The notes: generated from the letters alone by a model not told the origin. Shown: positions 1 to 8,449, numbered from the stretch's first letter. The stretch: 64,000 nt of DNA from UBA1563 sp041671545 (GCA_041671545.1 JBAZBI010000009.1:1-64000); one strand, 5' to 3'. Made by a program: numbers and translations.

Positions 1-85
1 TTACCAGCCGTTTAACGTGTCTGCCGGAGAAACACGATGCGCAATTTATTGCTTCGTTAATCCCGTCGAAGCCAAATTCACCCCC
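1..85 (-). ncRNA. ssrA: tmRNA (SsrA), 5' end only, runs off the window
   Basis: The minus strand read from position 85 begins GGGGGTGAATTTGGCTTCGA and continues with CGGGATT, which matches the conserved 5' end of bacterial tmRNA (GGGG-TGA-TTCTGG-TTCGAC-GGGATT in most species). tmRNA with SmpB rescues stalled ribosomes and tags the unfinished peptide. Only the first ~85 nt are present; the tag reading frame and 3' half lie beyond position 1. It follows the cobalamin adenosyltransferase gene on the same strand by 15 nt. I see no convincing promoter in that gap, so the promoter is inside the upstream gene or the RNA is processed from a longer transcript. Confidence 0.85.
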
Positions 86-120
86 AATGGGGGAATTCTC
101 TTAAATGGGTTTTTCCCATT
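81..120 (-). other. Two hairpins at the adenosyltransferase/ssrA junction
   Basis: Positions 104-120 form AATGGG-(5 nt)-CCCATT over the stop codon of the upstream gene, and 81-93 form a CCCCC-(3 nt)-GGGGG inverted repeat whose proximal arm is the first five G residues of tmRNA. The second hairpin would compete with the tmRNA acceptor stem in a read-through transcript. Neither has a clear T-run, so I do not call a terminator. Confidence 0.4.
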
Positions 121-655
121 TTTGATCTGGGATTCCAGATGTTTTATTTTCAATCCGAGAAAGAACAAACAAAAGGTCTGAAATTCTGTTAGTAAAAATA
201 ACAATATTTTGGTTGATTTCCTCCTGTTGAGCAAGTAGAACAACTTCCCGTTCAGCTCTACGGCAAATTGTTCGCGCTACATGCAGCTGCGCGGCAGCTT
301 TGGATCCGCCGGGAAGAATGAAATATTGGAGTGGTTCCAATTCTTCTTCAAAAGAATCAATTGCAGATTCTGCTACTGTAATTTCTTGTGTTGAAACTCG
401 TGGGATTGAGATATTTTTAGATTCTATTTCCAAAGGTGTGGCCAGATCCGCCCCAACAATAAAAAGTTGATGCTGCAGTTTCTGTAAAACGGATTTCACT
501 CCGTCGTTTTCCACATAACAAAGAGCGACGCCGATAGCCGCATTCAATTCATCAACAGTCCCGTATGCGTTAATCCGCACAGAGGATTTTTGAACTCTCT
601 TTCCACCAAAGAGTCCGGTCTCTCCTTTATCGCCGGTTTTGGTATAAATCTTCAA
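101..655 (-). CDS. PduO-type ATP:cob(I)alamin adenosyltransferase
   Basis: This enzyme transfers the adenosyl group of ATP to cob(I)alamin to make coenzyme B12. The 184-residue protein has the family's normal length. It shows the N-terminal ATP-binding segment YTKTGDKGETGLFGG (residues 4-18), the R-x-x-CRRAER signature at 128-136 and NRxSDxLFxLSR at 156-167, all typical of the PduO/MMAB family and not of CobA or EutT. It is cytoplasmic, with no signal peptide. It lies 6 nt after the ygfZ-like gene and is probably co-transcribed with it. The product implies use of an adenosylcobalamin enzyme somewhere in the genome; none is in this window. Confidence 0.93.
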   Translation of the reverse strand: MKIYTKTGDKGETGLFGGKRVQKSSVRINAYGTVDELNAAIGVALCYVENDGVKSVLQKLQHQLFIVGADLATPLEIESKNISIPRVSTQEITVAESAIDSFEEELEPLQYFILPGGSKAAAQLHVARTICRRAEREVVLLAQQEEINQNIVIFTNRISDLLFVLSRIENKTSGIPDQKWEKPI

Positions 656-661
656 AACGAT

Positions 662-1765
662 TTAATTTTTAAATGGTAACAAATGAACATTTACAGAAAT
701 TTCAGTTTTTGAATTCTTCCCGATCGCCCGGAGACTCTTATTTTCGATAATGAAATCTTTCTTCAGATACCCTAACCCGATCTTTTTTTGCATCGCAAAA
801 GAAAAGACCGAAGAGGTTATCGTTCCGACTTCAAGATTTTCATTATCCAAGACAATAAACTCTTTATCGGTGGAAGGCGAATCGCAAAATGAAAATCCAC
901 ACAAATATTTTTGAACCTTATCGTAAGTTGCAAGGCGGGCAATAACTTCCTGCCCGATATAACATCCTTTTTTAAAGCTTACTTCATCCAGCAGTTTGGC
1001 TTCGTGCGGGTTGACTTGATCATTCAATTCCTTTTCAGCCAGAATACCTTTTTCAATTCTATAAATTTCGTAAGCATCTTCTCCCACTAAGCCGAAATCG
1101 AATATACCTTTATTCTGAAGTGCATAAGTTATAAGTTTAACAGCGTTCAATTGATATGCAATTATTAAAAAACTTTCTTCTTCGGGAGAAGTAGAATTTT
1201 TAATCACATGAAATGAAAAATCATCGAGAGTAAGCAGACGGATTTCATTACTTTGTAACTCTCTGCATTGCTCCCCGCAGAGAAGTGTCATAAATGATTT
1301 AGCTTGCGAACCCACAATTTCGAAAACCACTAATTGTTTATCGGCTTCAATCACTTTTACATCATCCATAATGATGTACCGTTGAAGCCACAACGACAAT
1401 TTATGTTGTGTTCCGTTATTACCAATGAGAAGTTGTTTCTCTCCAAAATTCAAGACAAGAACCCGGTCAAGAATTCTTCCTTTTTCGTTTGTGAAGATAG
1501 TTCTGGTAAACTGATTTTGCGGTAAAGATTTTATTTCGTTCGTTGTAATTCTGTGAAGAAAATCAAGAGTATCTTTTCCGTGTAACTCGATCAACGCTGA
1601 AAGTGATACTCTGCAACCAACTCCCTGAGTAAGTAATCTGTACTCTTCTTCAATCGATTCGTACTTATAAAAATGAGCTGCACCATTCCGTTGCTCGGTA
1701 TGAAATCCTAATGATTCAAAGTAAGTTTGTACAGGTGAAGGTTCATGATTTTCAAAATTAGCCAA
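662..1765 (-). CDS. ygfZ: YgfZ/GcvT-like folate-binding protein (Fe-S cluster repair)
   Basis: The protein has 367 residues and a GcvT-like fold. The family hallmark K-G-C-Y-x-G-Q-E is at residues 266-273 (KGCYIGQE), followed by ViAR. YgfZ/IBA57 proteins bind tetrahydrofolate and help maintain certain [4Fe-4S] enzymes such as MiaB; the conserved Cys is essential in characterised members. It lacks glycine cleavage partners nearby, which argues against a true GcvT. It sits 20 nt downstream of the lipoprotein gene and 6 nt upstream of the adenosyltransferase gene, in one minus-strand run. Confidence 0.88.
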   Translation of the reverse strand: MANFENHEPSPVQTYFESLGFHTEQRNGAAHFYKYESIEEEYRLLTQGVGCRVSLSALIELHGKDTLDFLHRITTNEIKSLPQNQFTRTIFTNEKGRILDRVLVLNFGEKQLLIGNNGTQHKLSLWLQRYIIMDDVKVIEADKQLVVFEIVGSQAKSFMTLLCGEQCRELQSNEIRLLTLDDFSFHVIKNSTSPEEESFLIIAYQLNAVKLITYALQNKGIFDFGLVGEDAYEIYRIEKGILAEKELNDQVNPHEAKLLDEVSFKKGCYIGQEVIARLATYDKVQKYLCGFSFCDSPSTDKEFIVLDNENLEVGTITSSVFSFAMQKKIGLGYLKKDFIIENKSLRAIGKNSKTEISVNVHLLPFKN

Positions 1766-1785
1766 AAGTTTCTCCGTCGTTCCTT

Positions 1786-2664
1786 TTAATAATATCTAAA
1801 TTGTTTGTGATTTCTTGTGTTAAAATAGCAGGTATCTTTCCAGATAAATGTAACTGAATCTAAAATGGTCACCCTATCGCCGGTATCGAGATATTTAAAC
1901 TCGATATAGTCGGGATATTTATCACCGTTTGCGTCGGTCATAATTCTTTTAAAATTTATTCCTTCGTACGTTAAAAGAAGATGCGGTTTCTTTAGTATTC
2001 CGTCAACAAAAAAGAAATTGTAATCGAAGTGCCCGATCCCTTGCGCATAATGAAAATTAGCTCTTACGTATGGAATGTTTTTCTTTTCCCATTTTTCAAG
2101 TGTTAAATTGTTAAAACCACCGTGACTTGGAATTCCCGATTCCCAAACTGTATCAAACGTATTTCCGGTTGTGTTCGCTTTGAACAAAGTTAAATAAAAA
2201 AATGCAGTCCCAAGTTCCGTACTATCCAGATCAATATAACTTGCATCGTAGCCGACAATATTTTTCATTTCAATTAAACGGTGATCATTAGACCATGATT
2301 TGGCTATAACACCAAATACAAATTGACCATCTTTATCTTTTTGGTAAATAACCGCCGATCTCGGAATGTTGTATGTAAAAGTTCTATCGAAATCTACGAG
2401 GTAAGTTCCTTCCGGATAAGAAGCCAACACATATTCCATCAGCGCAATGGTATCGCATGCAAATCTTGTTGTCGTCAATTTCTTTCGCTCTTGAATATTG
2501 TATTCCTGAATACTCATATCTCTCTTAGTATCCCGGGAAACATCATAATTATCCGCATCCGAATCTCCGGCGCTTTGTTCTTTATCAACCTTATCCCCGC
2601 ATCCGGCTACACTAAATGTAAACAGGCCAACCAAGAGAAAAAAAATTGAAAGTATTTTATTCAT
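1786..2664 (-). CDS. Hypothetical lipoprotein
   Basis: I do not recognise this family. I chose the start at 2664 (MNKILSIFFLLVG) over the one six codons upstream because it gives a standard lipoprotein signal with lipobox VAGC and has CGGAG 7-8 nt ahead of the ATG. The 292-residue product is then a lipid-anchored envelope protein. An acidic low-complexity stretch follows the lipidated Cys. Near the C-terminus DANGDKYPDYIEF resembles a calcium-binding EF-like loop (D-x-N-x-D-x-x-D). No enzyme motif is visible. It is 27 nt after the M20 peptidase gene and may be co-transcribed. Confidence 0.75.
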   Translation of the reverse strand: MNKILSIFFLLVGLFTFSVAGCGDKVDKEQSAGDSDADNYDVSRDTKRDMSIQEYNIQERKKLTTTRFACDTIALMEYVLASYPEGTYLVDFDRTFTYNIPRSAVIYQKDKDGQFVFGVIAKSWSNDHRLIEMKNIVGYDASYIDLDSTELGTAFFYLTLFKANTTGNTFDTVWESGIPSHGGFNNLTLEKWEKKNIPYVRANFHYAQGIGHFDYNFFFVDGILKKPHLLLTYEGINFKRIMTDANGDKYPDYIEFKYLDTGDRVTILDSVTFIWKDTCYFNTRNHKQFRYY

Positions 2665-2691
2665 AAGGAACTCCGGACTCAAGAACCATTT

Positions 2692-4056
2692 TTATTTTGA
2701 ATACTCTTCAAAAAAATATGCCGAACTCTGAATACCCAATTGAAAATGCGTTAAACTAAAATGTTCGTTTGGCGAATGAAGATTTTCAGAATTCAGACCA
2801 AATCCCATAAGCACTGAAGGCGCTTTTAAAATTCTTTGGAATGTGGTTACAATAGGAATGCTTCCTCCTTCACGCATGAAAACCGTTTTCTTGCCAAATG
2901 CTTTTTGCATCGAAACTGCGGCAGCTTTTATCGCTTTTCCGGTTAGAGGAGAAAGAGACGGAAAAGCGCCATGAAGATCAGAAACTTTTACTTCAACAGA
3001 ATTAGGGGTGATTGATTTTATATACTTGGTAAAACTTTTTGCAATTTTTTTCGGGTCTTGATTTGGCACTAACCGCATACTTATTTTTGCTGAAGCTTTT
3101 GATGCGATTACTGTTTTTGCACCCTTACCTGTGAAGCCACCGATGATTCCGTTACAATCAAGTGTCGGCCGAACCCATAGTCTTTCGAGTGTTGAAAATT
3201 TTGCTTCGCCCGCCAACTCTTTTACACCAAGTTCCTTCGCGTATTTTTTATCTGAAAAATTAAAGGCTTTAAAATTCTGTTTCTCTTCTTTTGTTAATGG
3301 TAAAACTTCATCATAAAAATTTGGGATTGTAACTTTTCCGTTTTTATCATGAAGTTTCGCAATTATTCCGGCAAGAACATTAATTGGATTTGCAACTGAA
3401 CCGCCAAATGAACCGGAGTGCAAATCTTTGTTGGGACCGGTGACTTCAATTTCCAAATAAGCTAAACCGCGCAATCCATAAGTGATTGTCGGAATACCAG
3501 CTTCGTATAAAGAAGTATCCGATATCAAAACCGAATCACACTTCAGTAAGTCTTTATGCTGTTGAATGAATCCGCCAAGATGCTCACTCCCGATCTCTTC
3601 TTCCCCTTCAATAATAAATTTCACATTTAACGGAAGACTCCCTTTTACTTTAAAATAAGCTTCAACACTTTTAATATGAATATACATCTGCCCTTTATCG
3701 TCAGTGGCGCCGCGTGCAAAAATTTTATCATCTTTTATCACCGGATCGAACGGGGCGCTATCCCATAATTCAATCGGATCTACAGGTTGAACATCATAAT
3801 GACCATAAATTAAAACAGTCGGTTTCCCGGGAGCTCCAAGCCATTCACCATAAACAATCGGATGACCTTCGGTGGGGAAAATCTCTACGCGACTCATTCC
3901 TGCTTCTTTTAATTTATCTGCAACAAACACCGCGCAATGTTTCATGTCTTCATTATTCTCTTGCAAAGTGCTGATGCTGGGAATGCGTAAGAAATTTTTT
4001 AACTCCTCGAGATAGAGGTCCTGGTTATTTTTAATGAATTCTATTATTGGTTCCAA
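2692..4056 (-). CDS. M20 family dipeptidase (CNDP/PepV-like metallopeptidase)
   Basis: This is a zinc aminoacyl-dipeptidase of the M20A/carnosinase-like group, 454 residues and full length. The metal-binding motifs are in order: YGHYDVQP (His86, Asp88), ARGATDDKGQ (bridging Asp119), EGEEEIGS (catalytic and ligand Glu, 151-154) and a ligand Asp at 180; a late ligand His lies in NLHSPNEHF near the C-terminus. A dimerisation lid is expected around residues 200-330. No signal peptide is seen, so it is cytoplasmic and likely recycles di- and tripeptides. It is 17 nt after the beta-propeller gene. Confidence 0.92.
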   Translation of the reverse strand: MEPIIEFIKNNQDLYLEELKNFLRIPSISTLQENNEDMKHCAVFVADKLKEAGMSRVEIFPTEGHPIVYGEWLGAPGKPTVLIYGHYDVQPVDPIELWDSAPFDPVIKDDKIFARGATDDKGQMYIHIKSVEAYFKVKGSLPLNVKFIIEGEEEIGSEHLGGFIQQHKDLLKCDSVLISDTSLYEAGIPTITYGLRGLAYLEIEVTGPNKDLHSGSFGGSVANPINVLAGIIAKLHDKNGKVTIPNFYDEVLPLTKEEKQNFKAFNFSDKKYAKELGVKELAGEAKFSTLERLWVRPTLDCNGIIGGFTGKGAKTVIASKASAKISMRLVPNQDPKKIAKSFTKYIKSITPNSVEVKVSDLHGAFPSLSPLTGKAIKAAAVSMQKAFGKKTVFMREGGSIPIVTTFQRILKAPSVLMGFGLNSENLHSPNEHFSLTHFQLGIQSSAYFFEEYSK

Positions 4057-4073
4057 TCGAACAGCCTTTCGTT

Positions 4074-5090
4074 TTAATTGATTATTTTAAATTTATAAAT
4101 TATTGGTATAAACTGTCTAAAATTAGATTGAGTTACGGTATCTAAATTTTCCAAAGTTGATTTAGCCGGGATAAAAACTCTTTTCCACGGATCATCAATA
4201 AGATAAAGGTTTGCGTTATTATCCATGGTTATTGATTCCAGCGCAGCCGCATAGCTGTAATCATTATAATTCGGAATAATTCCTTTCACATCATAGTACT
4301 TTACTTCAGAGATATCAAGTTTTTCGTTCAGTTTAATTCTGAAAATTTTTGAATTATTTCTGTCGATTCCCCAAAGAGTGCTATTTCCTTCACAATAAAG
4401 TCCGCAAATCGTCTGAATTTTATAATTTCTCGTACTCAGTTGTTTTACAATTCGCTTACTCTTTTTATCTACCACAAAGATCATTGTACTGTCGGAAAAG
4501 ACTGACTTTTTTTCAAATCCTTCCAAACCTAAAAACAAATATTTCTCAGATACAGCTACTCCTTCGTACCCGATATTGTTATCAACATATTTTAGAAAGA
4601 GTTTTTGCGGAGTTACGGAAATCTTTTTGAAACTCACGATCGTGTCCGCAAAAAAATTATTCTCCGAAAATTTTAACTGATAGATGCCGACGTATTTTTG
4701 AATTTCCGGATAATTCCCTTCAACTGAAACAAAAATATCTCCGGTGAATTTATCATAAACTACTTCTTCAAAATCTTTCTTTGGAAAATTTGCCAGATAT
4801 TTCTGAACTGATTCCGTAAAGACAAGTTTTTTAAGATTAAAAATCGTGTCCCGCGCAATACTGAATCGCCAGATATCTCCAATGTCATCAACCAGAAGGA
4901 AATATTTTTTCCCTTCATCTTCTTTTAAGAAAGTAATGCCGCTTGTCTGATCCGTCCGTGTATCTACGGTTTTGATCCACCTGGGAAAGTTTTTTCCCGG
5001 TTTTAACGGAATTTCATCCCCTCCGGAAAGCAGCAAATGCAAACTTCCGAAGATTAAAAGAAGCACGGCAAAAATATTTATAATTTTCAT
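4074..5090 (-). CDS. Exported beta-propeller-like protein (SdiA-regulated/phytase-like esterase type)
   Basis: The 338-residue protein starts with a hydrophobic segment (residues 1-23) that is a signal peptide or anchor. The remainder shows repeated beta-rich motifs, including FEEVVYDKFTGDIFVSVEG, NIGYEGVAVSEKYLFLGLEG and LESITMDNNANLYLIDDP. These resemble the SdiA-regulated and esterase-like phytase domain families, in which conserved acidic residues sit on propeller blades. The activity cannot be assigned from sequence. It is divergent from lptF, with 100 nt between them, and appears to be the first gene of the minus-strand run ending at ssrA. Confidence 0.6.
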   Translation of the reverse strand: MKIINIFAVLLLIFGSLHLLLSGGDEIPLKPGKNFPRWIKTVDTRTDQTSGITFLKEDEGKKYFLLVDDIGDIWRFSIARDTIFNLKKLVFTESVQKYLANFPKKDFEEVVYDKFTGDIFVSVEGNYPEIQKYVGIYQLKFSENNFFADTIVSFKKISVTPQKLFLKYVDNNIGYEGVAVSEKYLFLGLEGFEKKSVFSDSTMIFVVDKKSKRIVKQLSTRNYKIQTICGLYCEGNSTLWGIDRNNSKIFRIKLNEKLDISEVKYYDVKGIIPNYNDYSYAAALESITMDNNANLYLIDDPWKRVFIPAKSTLENLDTVTQSNFRQFIPIIYKFKIIN

Positions 5091-5155
5091 AACTGTGTCT
5101 CAAATCTAATCATTTCAAAAGAGATTCCAAAGATTGATGCAATATTGGCGCTCGT

Positions 5156-5184
5156 TTGTCAACCTTTGAAATGCTTCCTATATT
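5156..5184 (+). promoter_or_regulatory. Candidate sigma-70-type promoter of lptF
   Basis: TTGTCA (5156-5161) and TATATT (5179-5184) are separated by 17 nt, close to the -35/-10 consensus. The same -10 reads TATATTTG, which also fits the Bacteroidetes TAnnTTTG element. The expected transcription start falls at about 5190-5192, that is, at the lptF ATG. Confidence 0.55.
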
Positions 5185-5190
5185 TGTTTT

Positions 5191-6558
5191 ATGATTTTAT
5201 TCAGATACATATTACGGAACCATGCGGCTCCCTTCCTTTTTTCGATAACCACGCTGATGTTCATCTTTCTTTTTCAATTTTTGATGAAATTTGCCGATAA
5301 ACTTGTCGGAAAAGGTTTGGACACATGGATAGTTGTCAAATTGATCACCTACAACCTTGCATGGATGGTGGTTCTGGTTGTGCCGATGGCGGTTTTGGTG
5401 GCAACTCTGATGGCGTTTGGTGCAATGGCACAGAATAATGAAATCACGATTATGAAATCGTCCGGAGTCAGCTTATATAAAATGATCGCCGGACCATTAG
5501 CTGCGAGCGCTGTGGTCGGAGTTTTTTTGATTTTTTTCAACAACGATGTTTTACCCGATGCCAATCATCAAGCAAAAATACTGATGATGGATATTCAGCA
5601 AAAAAAGCCAACGCTTTCGATTGAGCCGGGGGTTTTCTCTCAAGAGGTTGATAACTACGCAATTCTTGCCCGCGCAATGGACCAGAATAAAAATAAAATG
5701 TTCGGCGTTACTATTTATGATTACACAAATCCTTACAAAATAAATATTGTTACGGCAAAAGAAGGATTACTTTATTTCTCTAAAAATCAAACAAAATTGT
5801 TGATGGATCTAAAAGACGGAGAGATACACGAAAGCGGTGTTTCCGACACAAAACTTTATCGCAAACTTCTCTTCACAAACCATCGCATTGCAATGGATGC
5901 ACAGCAATTTTCCCTCCAGCAATCCGGTCCCGGTGTGCAGCGCAGCGATCGCGAATTGAGCGCGCCGGATATGCTTGCCATTGTTGACAGCTTAAAACAA
6001 ATGCGATCCAAATATTTTGCTTCGTTCCAGAAAACCACGAACAAATTTTTTCTTGGCGATAGTTTTGCGGCTCCTCTCAAAGGGAAAGTTCACCAATCGT
6101 ACGCGCCGAACGACAATTACACAAACCTGATCGAGCGGGTAAAAAACATTAAGAATGAAGTGCTTTCATCCTTCCTTCAAGTTGATTTTGTTGATAAAGA
6201 AATCGACAAATACATGGTTGAAATCCACAAAAAATATTCTATTCCGGCAGCGTGTATTATCTTTATTTTGCTCGGCGCTCCGTTGGGGGTTATCACACGC
6301 AAGGGTGGATTTGGGATGGCTGCAAGTGTAAGTCTCTTCTTCTTTTTAGTCTATTGGGCTTCGCTCATCGGCGGAGAAAAACTTGCAGACCGGGGATTTA
6401 TGACCCCATTCTGGGGAATGTGGAGCGCAAATATTTTAATGGGAATTGTAGGAATATTGCTTACTAAAAAAGTTGCGAATGAAACCGTTACGCTTGATTT
6501 TTCATTCTTCAAAAAATTCATTCCAAAAACATGGCAGCAGACTGAAGAAGCCCAATGA
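5191..6558 (+). CDS. lptF: LptF/LptG-family LPS export permease (first copy)
   Basis: The 455-residue inner-membrane protein of the YjgP/YjgQ family has three N-terminal membrane helices (about 15-35, 55-80, 100-118), a large periplasmic beta-jellyroll region (about 125-340) and three C-terminal helices (about 350-440). With LptB and its partner it extracts LPS from the inner membrane and hands it to the periplasmic bridge and LptD. The periplasmic domain is longer than usual because of an insert around residues 240-320. The start at 5191 has no Shine-Dalgarno site and coincides with the predicted transcription start. Its stop overlaps the lptG start by 4 nt (ATGA), so the two are translationally coupled. 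Confidence 0.9.
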   Translation: MILFRYILRNHAAPFLFSITTLMFIFLFQFLMKFADKLVGKGLDTWIVVKLITYNLAWMVVLVVPMAVLVATLMAFGAMAQNNEITIMKSSGVSLYKMIAGPLAASAVVGVFLIFFNNDVLPDANHQAKILMMDIQQKKPTLSIEPGVFSQEVDNYAILARAMDQNKNKMFGVTIYDYTNPYKINIVTAKEGLLYFSKNQTKLLMDLKDGEIHESGVSDTKLYRKLLFTNHRIAMDAQQFSLQQSGPGVQRSDRELSAPDMLAIVDSLKQMRSKYFASFQKTTNKFFLGDSFAAPLKGKVHQSYAPNDNYTNLIERVKNIKNEVLSSFLQVDFVDKEIDKYMVEIHKKYSIPAACIIFILLGAPLGVITRKGGFGMAASVSLFFFLVYWASLIGGEKLADRGFMTPFWGMWSANILMGIVGILLTKKVANETVTLDFSFFKKFIPKTWQQTEEAQ

Positions 6559-7640
6559 TTAAAATTATCGACAGATATGTTGTTAAACAATTTGTGCAAA
6601 CGATCTTTTTTGCGCTGCTGGCATTTATCGCAATTTTTGTCATTGTTGATCTGATGGAAAACCTTGACGATTTTTTGGATCAGAATGTCGTTACTCCTGT
6701 AATTTTTCAATACTACCTTTACTTCATTCCCGAAATTGTAAAATTGATTACGCCGGTTTCCGTATTGTTTGCCGGTTTGTTTACGGTAGGGAAAATGTCA
6801 AACACAAACGAGTTAACCGCCATTAAAGCCGGTGGAGTGAACATGTACCGGTTCATGTTCCCGTTGATAATTGTTTCTTTTTTGGTGAGCTTATTCTCAA
6901 TTTATTTTGGCGGGTATGTTGTTCCGAAAGCAAATAAAGCGAAACTTGATATTGAGATCAATTATCTTAAAAAAGGATATTCGTTTTCCGGAAGCAATAT
7001 TTTTTTTCAGGATACAAAGAATAAAATCGTGAACATTTCTTATTACGATGAGACGAATCTTATTGCGCATCGGGTGAGCGTACAAGAATTTGGGAAGGAT
7101 GATATTACCAAAATGATCAACCGGATGGATGCCCAACAATTGGTTTTTGACAGCACAAAAAATATGTGGATCGCGAAGATCGGTTCGTTTAGGAGATTTG
7201 GAAATCTCTCCGATACACTTGAAAATTTTACCCAGAAAGAAATGCCTTCACTTCAGTTCAAACCGAATGAACTTGCATTTAAACAGCAAAAGCCGGAACA
7301 AATGAATCTTGCCGAATTAAAAATTCTGATCACCGATAAACAAAAAGCCGGTAACGATCCGACTTCGGTGCAAATAGAATATTACTCCCGTTATTCTTTC
7401 GCAATGGCAAGTCTTGTGGTTGTGTTGTTTGGAATGCCCCTTTCAGCTAACAAAAGAAAAGGCGGGTTGGCATTGCAATTCGGCATAAATATTCTCATTA
7501 CATTTATTTATTTGGGACTGATGAAAATCATCCAGGCGTTCGGGAAAAACGGTGCGCTTGATCCGGTGCTAACCGCATGGCTTGTAAATATTTTCTTCTT
7601 TATCGGTTCACTGATAAATCTTTCGAGAGTGAAACAATAG
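6555..7640 (+). CDS. lptG: LptF/LptG-family LPS export permease (second copy)
   Basis: The 361-residue YjgP/YjgQ-family permease has the same arrangement as the upstream gene: helices near 13-33, 50-75 and 98-118, a periplasmic domain and three C-terminal helices (about 270-355). It overlaps lptF by 4 nt and should form the LptFG heterodimer. The last 33 codons (about 7541-7640) are duplicated with 86% nucleotide identity at 8206-8305, which means the 3' end has taken part in a recombination event; the copy here is the one joined to the intact gene. Confidence 0.9.
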   Translation: MIKIIDRYVVKQFVQTIFFALLAFIAIFVIVDLMENLDDFLDQNVVTPVIFQYYLYFIPEIVKLITPVSVLFAGLFTVGKMSNTNELTAIKAGGVNMYRFMFPLIIVSFLVSLFSIYFGGYVVPKANKAKLDIEINYLKKGYSFSGSNIFFQDTKNKIVNISYYDETNLIAHRVSVQEFGKDDITKMINRMDAQQLVFDSTKNMWIAKIGSFRRFGNLSDTLENFTQKEMPSLQFKPNELAFKQQKPEQMNLAELKILITDKQKAGNDPTSVQIEYYSRYSFAMASLVVVLFGMPLSANKRKGGLALQFGINILITFIYLGLMKIIQAFGKNGALDPVLTAWLVNIFFFIGSLINLSRVKQ

Positions 7641-7691
7641 CGAAGCGACAAAACAAGAATCGATTAAAACATTAAGAAACCTTAACTATAA

Positions 7692-7907
7692 ATTCACTGC
7701 TTAAATAAACTTGCTAAGGTTGTCGGTATTGATTTGGCTAAATCATTAAATGATCCATTCAATATCAGAACCTCAATTGACATTGAAGTTCGTTACTCGG
7801 ACTATATACATTTGTTTTATAAAAAGTGCACCAATAAATTTACTTCATCCAGTATAGAAAAAATAAAAGAGATACGAATATGGCTCTTAGAACTACTAAA
7901 GAAATAA
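7692..7907 (+). pseudogene. 5'-truncated HEPN-domain toxin remnant
   Basis: The frame is open from 7692 (after TAA at 7689-7691) to TAA at 7905-7907 and has no usable start codon. It encodes 71 residues beginning IHCLNKLAKVVGIDL and containing IEVRYSDYIHLF and a helical tail EKIKEIRIWLLELLKK. This is the layout of the C-terminal half of HEPN proteins (PF05168 type): H-x-L-x-x-L, then a R-Y-x-D turn, then a last helix. It overlaps the start of the MNT nucleotidyltransferase by 28 nt in another frame, the usual coupling of HEPN-MNT pairs. The N-terminal half is missing; the break lies between the lptG stop and 7692. Assignment rests on pattern memory, not an alignment. Confidence 0.6.
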
Positions 7908-8203
7908 GCGAAGTTGTACGAAAATATCGCGCCATTCTTTTGGAAGCCGGGTTTCCATTGGAAAGAGTTATCCTCTTTGGTTCTTTCGCACACAACAAAC
8001 AAAAATTTTATAGCGATATTGATGTAGCTATCGTATTAAAAAACTATTCAAGTGATAGATTTATTACCCGATTAGAATTAATGAAATATTCACGTGAATT
8101 TGAAGAAGTGATTGAGCCTCATCCTTTTTTAACTTCAGAATTTGACGAATCCGATCCTTTCGTTTGCGATATATTAAAAAATGGGATTGAAGTTTATTCT
8201 TAA
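7880..8203 (+). CDS. Minimal nucleotidyltransferase (MNT), orphan antitoxin-like
   Basis: The 107-residue protein has the polymerase-beta-type nucleotidyltransferase core: LFGSFAHNKQKFYSDIDVAIVL (G-S at about residue 35, S-D-I-D about ten residues later), matching GS-x9-10-(S)D-x-D of MNT proteins. MNT proteins pair with HEPN RNase toxins and in studied cases (MntA/HepT) silence the toxin by nucleotidylation. Here the partner HEPN gene upstream is truncated, so this is probably an orphan antitoxin or a decaying gene. The ATG lies inside the HEPN remnant. Two nt after its stop begins a duplicate of the lptG 3' end. Confidence 0.82.
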   Translation: MALRTTKEISEVVRKYRAILLEAGFPLERVILFGSFAHNKQKFYSDIDVAIVLKNYSSDRFITRLELMKYSREFEEVIEPHPFLTSEFDESDPFVCDILKNGIEVYS

Positions 8204-8205
8204 AC

Positions 8206-8305
8206 CGGAAAAAACGGTGCGCTCGATCCGGCGCTTACCGCCTGGCTCGTAAATATTTTTTTCTTTATCGGCTCGCTGATAAATCTATCAAGAGTAAAAC
8301 AGTAA
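8206..8305 (+). pseudogene. Second, diverged copy of the lptG 3' end
   Basis: This 100-bp stretch aligns without gaps to 7541-7640, offset 665. Over the last 33 codons there are 14 differences, 13 at third codon positions (including TAG to TAA) and one giving Val to Ala. The encoded tail (GKNGALDP...NLSRVKQ) is otherwise identical. Similarity stops abruptly at about 8206 and at the stop codon. The almost purely synonymous pattern means the two copies diverged while both were in working genes, so one came from a different lineage. It has no start and is not expressed as such. Confidence 0.9.
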
Positions 8306-8449
8306 ACAAAAAGTAAAAGATGAGTGAATGAATTGCCTCTTCGGTTAACTGCTTGATACGGGGTTAAAAGGTATGAACATGGATTAACGTTTTTTAATTT
8401 TGAAAGTTAACGACAGATCAAAAATATTTTACACTACTTCATTTTCCGC

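Noticed and set aside
46..243. A 65-codon frame at the start of the window
   Set aside because: It overlaps the adenosyltransferase in another frame and runs into the tmRNA start; both neighbours are well supported.
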